Assembly (NCBI RefSeq): GCF_009604455.1
Contig: NZ_WEGL01000010.1
Coordinates: 62,001-126,000, forward strand
DNA length: 64,000 nucleotides
Direction: 5' to 3'
Source: Streptomyces sp. RB17
GTDB taxonomy: Bacteria > Actinomycetota > Actinomycetes > Streptomycetales > Streptomycetaceae
Shown: one piece after another, positions 26,925 through 35,500 of the stretch
How the letters are laid out: each line of letters starts with the position of its first letter
Position numbering within the stretch: position 1 is the first letter of the stretch
Notes under the pieces: model-generated
The model's input: the letters and a program-made list of their open reading frames with translations, nothing else
What the model was told of the DNA's origin: nothing
The model's database searches: none
Program-made: the position numbers and the translations under genes

Positions 26925-27872
26925 TCACCCCTTCACCGCCCCCGTCAGCATCCCCTTCTTGAAATGCCGCTGCACGAACGGCGAAAGCACGGCGACCGGC
27001 AGCAACGCCATCACCATCACGGCCATCTGCACGGCCAGCCCCGACAGCTGCCCGGTCCTGATGGCCTGTCCCAAGCCCACCGGCGCCTGCTGCTTCTGCA
27101 CCAGCTGGATCATGACGTTCTGCAGCGGCATCTTGTCCTGGTCGTTCAAATACAGCGACGCGTTGAACCAGGCGCTCCAATACCCGACGGCGTAGAACAG
27201 CGTGATGACCGCCAGCACCGCCCGCGACAACGGCATCACGATCTGCCACAGAATCCGGAAGTCCCCGGCCCCGTCGATCCGCGCGCTGTCGATGAGTTCC
27301 TGCGATATCCCCATGAAGAACCCGCGCAGGACAAGGATGTTGAACACGCTGATCGCACTCGGCAGGATCAGCGCCAGATAGCTGTCCGTCAGCCCGAGGG
27401 ACTGCACGAGCAGATACGTCGGGATCAGACCGGCACTGAAGAACATGGTCGCCAGCAGGACCATCAGGATCCACCGGTGCCCCAGCGAACCGGTTCGCGA
27501 AAGCCCGTACGCGCACAGCACGGACACCGTCATCGAGAACAACGTGCCGACCAGGGTGATCAGCACGCTGATGACCGCGGCCCGGGTGACCTGCCCCCCG
27601 CTGAGCAGTTCCTTGTAGGCGATGAAGGTGATTCCCTTGGGCACCATCACCAGGCCGCCGGCCGCGTCGATGGTCTTGCGGGAGGACAGGCTGGTGACCA
27701 CGACGATCCAGAGCGGGAAGAGGATCCCCAGGCAGGCGAGACCGAGGACGAGCCCCTTGCTCGCCAGGCCGACCTTGCTGGGTTCCTCCTCCCACGCCGG
27801 CCGGGGTGGGGCGGCCCACCGGCTCCGCTCGGCCGCGGGCTCACTCACGGGCTTGTCGATGACGGCGGTCAC
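26925..27872 (-). CDS. CUT1-type ABC sugar permease (LplC/YtcP-like)
   Basis: A 315-residue inner-membrane permease with about six membrane helices and the EAA-type coupling motif ELIDSARIDGAGDFRILWQI. The C-terminus QRHFKKGMLTGAVKG is typical of the LplC/YtcP/AraQ subgroup. The start is a GTG at 27870-27872 (VTAVIDKPV) that overlaps the stop of the partner permease as GTGA; the longer open frame upstream is inside that gene. With the other permease and the binding protein it should import xyloglucan oligosaccharides. No ATPase gene is in the locus; in Streptomyces the shared MsiK ATPase serves many CUT1 importers, which is inferred here. Confidence 0.9.
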   Translation of the reverse strand: MTAVIDKPVSEPAAERSRWAAPPRPAWEEEPSKVGLASKGLVLGLACLGILFPLWIVVVTSLSSRKTIDAAGGLVMVPKGITFIAYKELLSGGQVTRAAVISVLITLVGTLFSMTVSVLCAYGLSRTGSLGHRWILMVLLATMFFSAGLIPTYLLVQSLGLTDSYLALILPSAISVFNILVLRGFFMGISQELIDSARIDGAGDFRILWQIVMPLSRAVLAVITLFYAVGYWSAWFNASLYLNDQDKMPLQNVMIQLVQKQQAPVGLGQAIRTGQLSGLAVQMAVMVMALLPVAVLSPFVQRHFKKGMLTGAVKG

Positions 27873-28900
27873 TTCTTGTACACCCCCTGCTCGCCCATGA
27901 GGTGGGCCACCTTGTTCGCGGCGAGCACCAGAGCGATGCTGATGACGCCCTTGATGAGGCCGGCGGCGGCCGCGTAGCCGAAGTCCTGGTTGCGGACGCC
28001 GTTCCACCACACGAAGGTGTCGAGGACCTCGCCCGCTCCGGGCCCGACGGCATCGCGCTGGAGCAGGATCTGCTCGAAGCCGACGGTCAGCGCGTCGCCC
28101 ACGCGCAGCACCAGCAGCAGGGCGATCACCGGCCGCAGTGCCGGCAGGGTGACGTGCCACATCCGCCGCCAGCGCCCGGCACCGTCCATGGCGGCCGCCT
28201 CGTACAGGTCCGGCGGGACGGAGGCGAGCGCGGCGAGGAAGACGATGATCCCCCACCCGGCGTCCTTCCACACGCTCTGCGCGGTGACGAGGAACTTGAA
28301 GGTCGACGGGTCGGTCATGATGTCCAGTCCGTCGAAGCCGTGTTGCCTGAGCAGCTGCGACAACAGCCCGGCGCCGCCGAACAGTTGCTGGAAGACGGCG
28401 ATGACCAGCACCCAGGAGAAGAAGTGCGGCAGGTAGAGGATCGCCTGGGAGAACGCCCGGACCCGGGGCCGGATCACGCTGTTGATGAGCAGCGCGAGCA
28501 GGATCGGGATCGGGAAGAAGAGCACGAGCTGGACGAAGAACAGCACCAGCGTGTTCTTCACGGCGTTCCAGAACGCCGAGTCGGCGAAGATCTGCTGGAA
28601 GTTCTCCAGGCCCACCCAGGGGCTGTGCAGGATCGCGACGACGCCGTTGTCGCTGATGTAGGGGTCGTAGTCCTGGAAGGCGACGACGTTGCCGAGGATC
28701 GGCAGGTAGTTGAAGACCAGGACCAGCACGAGGGCCGGCACGGTCATCATGATCAGGAGACGGTCGCGTCGGAACCTGAGCCGGAAGCTCAGCTTGCCCG
28801 ACTCCTTCTTCTCTCTGGAGCCGGTGGCGCCACCGGACGCCACCGGGGTCTTCACCGGCGTGCTGGCCTCGGCGCTCCGAGGCACCGTGCTGTGGGACAC
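27869..28900 (-). CDS. CUT1-type ABC sugar permease (LplB-like)
   Basis: A 343-residue permease. A cytoplasmic N-terminus of about 45 residues (MSHSTVPRSAEASTPVKTPV...) precedes the membrane domain (LLIMMTVPALVLVLVFNYLP). The coupling motif is DLYEAAAMDGAGRWRRMWHV. The FQDYDP segment after the first helix is typical of LplB-type permeases. It begins 27 bases after the binding-protein gene and overlaps the second permease by four bases, so the three are one transcription unit. Confidence 0.92.
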   Translation of the reverse strand: MSHSTVPRSAEASTPVKTPVASGGATGSREKKESGKLSFRLRFRRDRLLIMMTVPALVLVLVFNYLPILGNVVAFQDYDPYISDNGVVAILHSPWVGLENFQQIFADSAFWNAVKNTLVLFFVQLVLFFPIPILLALLINSVIRPRVRAFSQAILYLPHFFSWVLVIAVFQQLFGGAGLLSQLLRQHGFDGLDIMTDPSTFKFLVTAQSVWKDAGWGIIVFLAALASVPPDLYEAAAMDGAGRWRRMWHVTLPALRPVIALLLVLRVGDALTVGFEQILLQRDAVGPGAGEVLDTFVWWNGVRNQDFGYAAAAGLIKGVISIALVLAANKVAHLMGEQGVYKK

Positions 28901-28927
28901 GGCGGGTCTCCTTGCCTCGGTGCCGGG

Positions 28928-30622
28928 TCAGCTCGCCGCCGAGCCGTTGTCGTCGAGGAGCTTCTTGTACCAGTCGCGCAGCCGGTCCCCGCCCTTGCTC
29001 TTCCAGTCGGAGATGTACTGCTGCATGTCGCTGATCTTCTTGTGGCCGCGGACGATGTCGTCCTCCAGCTGCTCCATGTCATTGGTGAGGTTGGTGTAGC
29101 GGTTGGGTTCGACGACCTGCAGGCCCCAGAAGGACGACTTCTTGGTGAAGGAGCCCATCCGCTGCTGCCACTCGACCATGCCCTTGGTGTAGTCGGGGAA
29201 GTCGGGATGGGCGATGGTCGCGGCGGGGCTCGCGACCATGACATAGGCGTTGGCGACCTCGTTGTTGCCCTTGTCGGTCTTGACGGGCACACCGTTCTTC
29301 AGCGTGTAGTCGGTGCCCTCGACGCCGTAGTTGGTCATCATCCACTCCCTGGTGCCGTACGGCGCCGCGGTGGCGTTGGCGACGGCCAGCACATCGCGGA
29401 TGACGGACTCGGAGGCCTTCTTGTTGACGAAGGCGAAGATGGAGGCCGGGTTCGCGGCCCACAGGACGGGGTTGCCGCCGTCGTGGCCCCACAGGTCCAT
29501 GCCCCAGACCTTGAAGTCGGGGTTCTGGGCGGCCTGGATGGCCTGCTGTCCGTACCAGTTGGAGATGTCGTTGTTCCAGATCAGGAACTCGCCGGCGGCG
29601 AACGTGGGGCTGGGGTCGGTGGCCTGGCTCTTGCCCAGCTTGAAGTCGGGGTGGACGTACCCGGCGGCGAACAGCTTCCGCGTCCACTCCAGCGCCTCGA
29701 GGTACTCCGGGGTCTCCATGCGGTGGGTCATCTTGCCGTCGACCACGGTCCAGCTGAGCGACTTCTCACCGCCGCTGATCACGCCGAAGGTGTTGAACGC
29801 GGTCCACTTCATGTCGCCGCAGGCCCACCGCTTGGCCCTGGCGTTGGTGATCTCCTTGGCCAGGGCCATGAACTCGTCGGCGGACTTCGGGACTTCGTAG
29901 CCCTGCTTGTCGAAGATGTCCTGGCGGTAGAGCGGCACGATGTTCTGGACGTACGACGCGGGCATCGGCAGGCCCATCAGCTTGCCGCCGAAGATGGACC
30001 GCTGCCAGGCGTCGGTGGGGATCGCCGCGAGGTTCGGGTACTCCTTGACCTTGTCGCCGGACAGGTAGGGCCCGAGGTCGGTGAACTTGCCGATGATCGC
30101 GCTGGGTATCTTGGCGGTCATGTTCCAGCCCGGGATGACCACCGCGTCCGGGATGTCGCTGGAGGCGAGGACCGCGCCGAGCTTCTGGTCGTAGGTGTTG
30201 CCGTCCTGGTTCTGCCACTGGACGTCGACGCCGATCATGGCGTTCGCCGCCGTGTAGTAGGCGCAGTTCTGCTTGGGCGGGGAGCCCCAGAACGGCGACA
30301 TGATGGTGACCTTGCCGCCCTTGCCGAGCTTCTTCGGAACCGAGGTCTTGAGGGTGTCGACGTCGAGCTTGCCGGTGAAGCCCATCGAGGAGCCGTTCTT
30401 GGACGGGATGTCCGGGGTCACCACGCTGCTGGCCACGTAGGCCGGGAGGATCTTCTTCGCGTTCTTGCCCGACGTGGTGCCCCCGCCCGACCCGCTGTCC
30501 GATCCCACGCAGGCGGCGAGCAACGGCATTCCCCCGGCCACCGCTGCGGTGGCGACCGCCGTGGAGGCGAGGAAACTTCTCCGGCTGGGCCCGGACGATG
30601 CGGAGGCGGCGTTCGGCGTCAT
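28928..30622 (-). CDS. Lipoprotein oligosaccharide-binding protein
   Basis: A 564-residue extracellular solute-binding protein anchored as a lipoprotein. The N-terminus has a twin-arginine motif (SRRSFLASTAVATAAVAGG) and a lipobox LLAAC at about residues 34-38, followed by a Gly/Ser linker. The large size and sequence (PFWGSPPKQNCAYYTAANAM, AGEFLIWNNDISNWYGQQ) fit the LplA/YtcQ subgroup that binds longer oligosaccharides. It is the first gene of the importer operon. The palindromic operator at 30745 lies 123 bases before its start, so transcription is probably controlled by the LacI protein at 16342. Confidence 0.92.
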   Translation of the reverse strand: MTPNAASASSGPSRRSFLASTAVATAAVAGGMPLLAACVGSDSGSGGGTTSGKNAKKILPAYVASSVVTPDIPSKNGSSMGFTGKLDVDTLKTSVPKKLGKGGKVTIMSPFWGSPPKQNCAYYTAANAMIGVDVQWQNQDGNTYDQKLGAVLASSDIPDAVVIPGWNMTAKIPSAIIGKFTDLGPYLSGDKVKEYPNLAAIPTDAWQRSIFGGKLMGLPMPASYVQNIVPLYRQDIFDKQGYEVPKSADEFMALAKEITNARAKRWACGDMKWTAFNTFGVISGGEKSLSWTVVDGKMTHRMETPEYLEALEWTRKLFAAGYVHPDFKLGKSQATDPSPTFAAGEFLIWNNDISNWYGQQAIQAAQNPDFKVWGMDLWGHDGGNPVLWAANPASIFAFVNKKASESVIRDVLAVANATAAPYGTREWMMTNYGVEGTDYTLKNGVPVKTDKGNNEVANAYVMVASPAATIAHPDFPDYTKGMVEWQQRMGSFTKKSSFWGLQVVEPNRYTNLTNDMEQLEDDIVRGHKKISDMQQYISDWKSKGGDRLRDWYKKLLDDNGSAAS

Positions 30623-30744
30623 TGCGTCAACCCTTCATGGCGCACCAGGACACCCGGCGGTGGCCGTCGGCTGCGGTGTCTCGAGTGGATCTGGCTGAGC
30701 GGAAATACGCTTCGACGAAGGCGGACGTCGAACGAAGTGAGGCG

Positions 30745-30758
30745 TCGAAGCGCTTCGA
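30745..30758. promoter_or_regulatory. LacI-type operator 3 (importer promoter)
   Basis: A perfect 14-base copy of TCGAAGCGCTTCGA upstream of the binding-protein gene. Related half-sites (CTTCGACGAAG at 30710-30720) lie close by. Together with operator 4 it sits in the 355-base divergent promoter region between the importer and GH3. Confidence 0.87.
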
Positions 30759-30926
30759 TGTTGCTGCGAGGTTAAGTGAACACCTGGGGGCGCACAAGGG
30801 TCGCTTCCAAGATTCCCCGATTGCGCCGCGAGACCGGCCGGTGGTCCATACCCATGGGGAAGTCGGCGACAAACACGCCGACTTCAGGTCCGGCACCTTG
30901 ACACTCCACCCTTGGCCCCATGAGCA

Positions 30927-30940
30927 TCGAAGCGCTTCGA
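30927..30940. promoter_or_regulatory. LacI-type operator 4 (GH3 promoter)
   Basis: A second perfect TCGAAGCGCTTCGA in the divergent region, ending 37 bases before the GH3 start codon. Its centre is 182 bases from operator 3, about twice the 92-base spacing of operators 1 and 2, which keeps helical phase. Confidence 0.87.
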
Positions 30941-30977
30941 AAGCGTCTCGTCGCTCCATCCGCAGGGGGAACCACTC

Positions 30978-33821
30978 GTGACCGTTGACTCACCGTCCAC
31001 GCCGCCCTTCCGTGATCCGCACCTGCCGTTCACGAAGCGCATCGACGACCTGCTGGCGCGGCTGACGCTGGACGAGAAGACCGCCTTCCTGCACCAGTTC
31101 GCGCCCGCCGTGGAGCGCCTGGGCATCGCCGCCTTCCGCACCGGCCAGGAGGCGCTGCACGGCGTCGCCTGGATGGGCCCGGCCACGGTGTTCCCGCAGG
31201 CCGTGGGGCTCGGCGCGACCTGGAACCCGGAGCTGGTGCGACGCGTCGGCGAGGCGGTGTCCAGGGAGGTGCGCGCGATGCGGGCCCGGGACGACCGGGT
31301 CGGCCTCAACGTCTGGTCGCCGACGGTCAACCTGCTCCGGCATCCGCTGTGGGGCCGTAACGAGGAGGGCTACTCGGAGGACCCGAAGCTGACCTCGGCG
31401 ATCGCCACGGCGTACACCCGGGGCCTGCGCGGCGACCATCCGGTGTACTGGCGTACGGCGCCCGTCCTCAAGCACTGGCTGGCCCACAACAACGAGACGG
31501 ACCGGGCCACGTCGAACGCCTCCGTCCGTCCGCGCGTGCTGCACGAGTACGATCTGCGCGCCTTCAAGGAGACCGTCGAGGCCGGTGCGGTGGCCGGGGT
31601 CATGCCCGCCTACAACCTGGTCAACGGCCGCCCCAACCACCTCTCCCCCTACCTGCGCTCGGAGCTGCGCACCTGGACCGACGAGGAGCTGCTGGTCTGC
31701 TCGGACGCGAGCGCGCCCTCCAACCTGGTGGACGCCGAGCACTACTTCGCCACCCACGAGGAGGCCACCGCCGCCGCCCTGCTGGCCGGCGTGGACAGCT
31801 TCACCGACCACGGCACGGACAGCGCGCAGATCGTCGGGCGGGTCGAAAAAGCCTACGAGAAGGGCCTGTTGACGGAGGCGGACATCGACACCGCCGTACG
31901 CCGTCAGCTCTCCGTCCGCTTCCGGCTCGGCGAGTTCGACCCGCACGACGACCCGCACGCCGGCACCGGCGCGTTCGACACCCCGGCGCACCGGGCGCTC
32001 GCCCGGGAGGCCGCCGAGCAGGCGATCGTGCTGCTGAAGAACGAGGAGGACCTGCTGCCGCTCGCGCCCGACAGCCGGATCGCGGTGGTCGGTCTGCTCG
32101 CCGACGAGTGCAAGCTCGACTGGTACAGCGGCAGCCTCATCCATCGCTCCACTCCCCTGGAAGGCCTGTACGAGCGGTTCGGCGCGGACCGGGTGGAGTT
32201 CGCGGAGGGCGTGGACCGCGTCCGGCTGCGCACCGCCGCCGGTGCCTTCCTGCGCGTGCCGGCCACGGACGCGCCGGACGAGGTGCGCGGCGCCGAGGGC
32301 GCCCTGGACCCGGCGCTGCTGCATGGCCGTACCGATCTGCCGCCGCTCGTCGCGGACTCCGTCGGCACCGAGTTGGCACTGGTGGACTGGGGCGAGGGCG
32401 TGCTGACCCTGCGCGCGCCGGACGGCCGCTGGCTCTCGGTCGCCGACGACGGCTATGTGCGCGCCGCCGCGGACCAGCCGGGCGGCTGGGTGGTCCAGGA
32501 GACGTTCCGCCTCGAACCGCACCGGGGCGGTCACCTCCTCACCCACCTGGGCACGGGTCGTCAGGTGCGGGTCGCCGCGGACGGCGTGAAGGTCGCCGAG
32601 GCCGGCGGCTCCGGGGACGTCTTCGAGGTGATCACGGTCGAGCGGGGCGAGGAGGCCGTGGCCCGGGCGGCCGCGCGGGCGGACGTCGTCGTGGTGGTCG
32701 CGGGCAACGACCCGCACATCAACGGCCGTGAGACCGAGGACCGTACGACCCTGGAGCTGCCCGGACACCAGCAGCGGCTGCTGCGCGCGGCCCGAGCCGC
32801 GAACCCGCGCACCGTGCTGGTCCTGACCTCGGCCTATCCGTACGCGGTGGACGTGGCACGGCTGCCGGCGGTGCTGTGGACGGCGCACGGCGGACAGGCG
32901 GCGGGCACCGCCCTGGCCCGCACCCTGGCCGGCGACGTCTCACCGGCCGGCCGTCTCCCGCAGACGTGGTACGCCTCCGACGCCGACCTGCCCGGCCTGC
33001 TCGACTACGACATCATCGGCGGCCGGCAGACCTACCTCTACTTCGAGGGCACACCGCTCTTCCCCTTCGGCCACGGCCTGTCGTACGCGTCCTTCGCCTA
33101 CGCCGACCTCGAGGCCCGCGTCGAGGACGGCTCGGTGCACGTCTCGTGCGCGGTGACGAACACCGGGGACCGGGCGGCGGACGAGGTGGTGCAGCTCTAC
33201 GGCCGGGCCGTGGACCCGTCGGTGCCCCGCCCGCGCCGTGAGCTCCTGGCCCACCGCCGGCTCTCCCTCGCCCCCGGCGAGACGGCCCGGGTCTCCTTCG
33301 ACGTCCCGTCGGCCGCACTGGAGTTCTGGGACGTGGCCCAGGGCTGCCGACGGCTGGAGCAGGGCCCGTACGACCTGTTGCTCGGCGCGTCCAGCGAGGA
33401 CGTCCGCCTGCGCACGACCGTGCACCTCGACGGCACGGCGCCGGCCCCGCGCCCCGTGCTGCGACGCGGCCTGGCGGCGGCCGACTTCGACGAGCAGTCC
33501 GGTGTCGCGATCGTGGACCGGACGAGGACGGCGGGCGACGCGGTGACACCCGCGCACGGCGGCACGGCGGAACTCGTCTACCGGGCCTGCGACTTCGGTA
33601 CCGGGGTGGGCGAGGTGACGGCACAGGTGGCGGGCGAGGGCGTACTGGAGGTGTCCCTGGACGGCGGCCCCGTGCTGGCCGCGCTGAGCCCGGCCGGCCC
33701 CACCACCGACGTCTACGCCTACACCACCCTGGGCGCCGGCCTCGCCGCCGACGGCGTGCACGACGTCCACCTCAGGCTGCGCGGCCCGCTGCGGCTCGCG
33801 CACGTCGGCTTCTCCGGTTGA
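30978..33821 (+). CDS. GH3 beta-glucosidase with inserted beta-trefoil-like segment
   Basis: A 947-residue intracellular enzyme expected to release glucose from debranched xyloglucan oligosaccharides. The GH3 barrel covers about 20-320 with the KHWLAHNNE motif (Lys165-His166) and nucleophile Asp243 in LLVCSDASAPSNL. The GH3 C-domain is split: after LLKNEEDLLPLAPDSRIAVV an insert of about 140 residues (roughly 412-553) has two fascin-like repeats (VRLRTAAGAFLRVPA and LTLRAPDGRWLSVADDGYVR). The C-domain resumes (ADVVVVVAGNDPHINGRETE), then an FnIII-like domain and a C-terminal beta segment (about 830-947). The GTG at 30978 has AGGGGGA before it. Beta-xylosidase activity is possible. Confidence 0.88.
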   Translation: MTVDSPSTPPFRDPHLPFTKRIDDLLARLTLDEKTAFLHQFAPAVERLGIAAFRTGQEALHGVAWMGPATVFPQAVGLGATWNPELVRRVGEAVSREVRAMRARDDRVGLNVWSPTVNLLRHPLWGRNEEGYSEDPKLTSAIATAYTRGLRGDHPVYWRTAPVLKHWLAHNNETDRATSNASVRPRVLHEYDLRAFKETVEAGAVAGVMPAYNLVNGRPNHLSPYLRSELRTWTDEELLVCSDASAPSNLVDAEHYFATHEEATAAALLAGVDSFTDHGTDSAQIVGRVEKAYEKGLLTEADIDTAVRRQLSVRFRLGEFDPHDDPHAGTGAFDTPAHRALAREAAEQAIVLLKNEEDLLPLAPDSRIAVVGLLADECKLDWYSGSLIHRSTPLEGLYERFGADRVEFAEGVDRVRLRTAAGAFLRVPATDAPDEVRGAEGALDPALLHGRTDLPPLVADSVGTELALVDWGEGVLTLRAPDGRWLSVADDGYVRAAADQPGGWVVQETFRLEPHRGGHLLTHLGTGRQVRVAADGVKVAEAGGSGDVFEVITVERGEEAVARAAARADVVVVVAGNDPHINGRETEDRTTLELPGHQQRLLRAARAANPRTVLVLTSAYPYAVDVARLPAVLWTAHGGQAAGTALARTLAGDVSPAGRLPQTWYASDADLPGLLDYDIIGGRQTYLYFEGTPLFPFGHGLSYASFAYADLEARVEDGSVHVSCAVTNTGDRAADEVVQLYGRAVDPSVPRPRRELLAHRRLSLAPGETARVSFDVPSAALEFWDVAQGCRRLEQGPYDLLLGASSEDVRLRTTVHLDGTAPAPRPVLRRGLAAADFDEQSGVAIVDRTRTAGDAVTPAHGGTAELVYRACDFGTGVGEVTAQVAGEGVLEVSLDGGPVLAALSPAGPTTDVYAYTTLGAGLAADGVHDVHLRLRGPLRLAHVGFSG

Positions 33822-33846
33822 GGGTCCGGAGGAGACCGACGACGTG

Positions 33847-33886
33847 AAGGGGCCCGGCACCGGAAGGCAGCGGTGCCGGGCCCCTT
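33847..33886. terminator. Strong hairpin terminator after GH3
   Basis: A perfect 16-bp stem, AAGGGGCCCGGCACCG with CGGTGCCGGGCCCCTT, and an 8-base loop, directly after the GH3 stop. It separates GH3 from the convergent S53 peptidase and can act both ways. Confidence 0.9.
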
Positions 33887-33919
33887 CTGCATGGCGGCCG
33901 GCGCCACGCTCAGTCTACA

Positions 33920-33934
33920 TGAAAATGATTACCG
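33920..33934. promoter_or_regulatory. Zur/Fur-like AT-rich box (orphan)
   Basis: TGAAAATGATTACCG resembles the left and central part of Zur-type boxes (TGAAAATGATTTTCA) of Streptomyces. It lies at the 3' end of the S53 gene between convergent genes, where no promoter is expected, so it may be a remnant or chance match. Confidence 0.3.
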
Positions 33935-35296
33935 TTAGTGCTGCTTGGCGAGGGCCTGCACGAGACGCAGGGCGTCCAGCGTGCCCACGCCGGTGGCCAT
34001 GTCGTATCCGTTCACGGCCTTGTAGCCCTTGACGCCCTCGTAGCTGTTGTCGGTGCCGTCGTTGACGTCGACGATGCCCGGGTTCTTCTGCTTGAGAAGC
34101 GTGTAGAGCGCCGGGTTGATGTCGCCCAGGCGGTGGCCGGCCGCCTGGTCGGCGAGGGCGACGATGCCCGAGAACAGCGGGCTGGCCTCGCTGGTGCCGC
34201 CGGAGACGTCCCAGCCGGTGGCGGTCGGGTCGTAGCTCGAGTAGACCCACGCACCGCCGTTGACCGCGGCGGCCATCGAGATGTCCGGGGTGCCGCGGCG
34301 GGTGCCGACGACGTTCTTCACCCCGTCCTGGAAGGCCGGGCGGGTGAACACGTGCGACTGGCCGCCGCCGCCCGCGCCGTAGTCGTTGTAGACGCTGTCC
34401 GGCTTGGTCCGCTCACCCTTGTCGTTCAGGTGCAGCTGGGTGCCGCCGATGGAGGTGACCAACGGGTCGGAGGACGGCCAGGAGTTGACGCGCTTGGTGT
34501 AGTACGTCTTGCCGTCGGCCTTCATGTCGGTGGCGCCGCCGTCACCGGAGGAGCCGAGGACCGTCACGTGCTTGCGCTGCGCGGCCTCGAAGGCGTACCG
34601 GAGCTTCTTGATGCTGGAGAAGTCACCCTTGTCGAAGCCCGGGAAGGTGTTCTCGGTGGCGCCGAAGCTCTGGCTGATGACGTCGCCGACACCGTGGTCG
34701 ATCAGGTACTTCTCGGCGGACATCATCTCCGGCAGACCCGTGGTGCCCTCGGTCTCGGAGACCGCCGTCTCCACCAGGACGATCTTCGCGCCGGGCGCGA
34801 CGGCGTGGGCCATCTCGACGTCCAGCGAGGTCTCGCCGGCCCAGCCGGTCATGTCCGAGTTCTTCGGGTCGAACTTCGGGACGTGGCCCCACTTGACGAC
34901 CTGGACCTTGGTGCTGGGCAGCCCGAACTGCTTGCTGTAGACGTCCAGATCGTGCTGGACGGTCGGGGACCCGAAGGAGTCGACGATGACGATCGTACGG
35001 CCCTTGCCCGTGATGCCCTTCTTGTACAGCGGGTTGAGGTTGTACGCCGTTCTGTACTGGAGCGGGTTGTAGCAGTTGATGTGCCATTTCGCCTGGCACT
35101 GGGCGATGGGGAGGGGGCTGGCCACGTCGTGGACGAGCGTCTGCCCCGCGATGGCCGGCTGCGCGAAGGTGTGCGGCACGCCGGCGGGCGCGGCGGTGGT
35201 GGCGCCGGCCGAGGAGAGGGTCGCCACTCCTGCGGCGACGAGTGCGGCGGTGGCGGCGGAGGCCGCGAGGCCGCGCCCGGTTCGGGCTATGTGCAT
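33935..35296 (-). CDS. Secreted S53 (sedolisin) peptidase lacking a propeptide
   Basis: A 453-residue secreted serine-carboxyl peptidase. The signal peptide covers about 1-35, and the catalytic domain starts almost at once (LQYRTAYNLNPLYKKGITGK). Glu155 and Asp159 lie in GWAGETSLDVEMAHAVAPGA, and the nucleophile Ser369 in WDVSGGTSEASPLFSG. The calcium site is suggested by DVNDGTDNSYEGVKGYKAVN. Classical sedolisins carry a propeptide of about 150-190 residues; none is encoded here, though short-form relatives exist in Streptomyces. It lies between hairpin terminators and is not obviously part of the sugar locus. Confidence 0.92.
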   Translation of the reverse strand: MHIARTGRGLAASAATAALVAAGVATLSSAGATTAAPAGVPHTFAQPAIAGQTLVHDVASPLPIAQCQAKWHINCYNPLQYRTAYNLNPLYKKGITGKGRTIVIVDSFGSPTVQHDLDVYSKQFGLPSTKVQVVKWGHVPKFDPKNSDMTGWAGETSLDVEMAHAVAPGAKIVLVETAVSETEGTTGLPEMMSAEKYLIDHGVGDVISQSFGATENTFPGFDKGDFSSIKKLRYAFEAAQRKHVTVLGSSGDGGATDMKADGKTYYTKRVNSWPSSDPLVTSIGGTQLHLNDKGERTKPDSVYNDYGAGGGGQSHVFTRPAFQDGVKNVVGTRRGTPDISMAAAVNGGAWVYSSYDPTATGWDVSGGTSEASPLFSGIVALADQAAGHRLGDINPALYTLLKQKNPGIVDVNDGTDNSYEGVKGYKAVNGYDMATGVGTLDALRLVQALAKQH

Positions 35297-35438
35297 GTGT
35301 TCCCCTGAGTGGTCCGGTGTCGGACGTATTCGGTCGCCTTAGTCGACACGGGGACCGGCAGCTGAGTCATGCACAGAACAAGATTATTGACCGGCCGATG
35401 CCAAATCCTTTACCCGACCAGACCATTTGGTGAACACG

Positions 35439-35475
35439 AACGGCCGCAGCCCCCGCACAGTGGGCTGCGGCCGTT
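35439..35475. terminator. Hairpin terminator after aldehyde dehydrogenase
   Basis: A perfect 14-bp stem, AACGGCCGCAGCCC with GGGCTGCGGCCGTT, and a 9-base loop. It lies 26 bases beyond the stop of the reverse-strand aldehyde dehydrogenase. The remainder of the 35297-35500 gap carries the S53 promoter region. Confidence 0.85.
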
Positions 35476-35500
35476 CTGTTCCTGACCTGTCCGTGGCAGG

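Noticed and set aside
27902..30775. A 957-codon forward frame opposite the importer genes
   Set aside because: Composition is that of antisense high-GC DNA (runs of Asp, His, Glu, Arg), while the reverse strand encodes recognisable transporter proteins.
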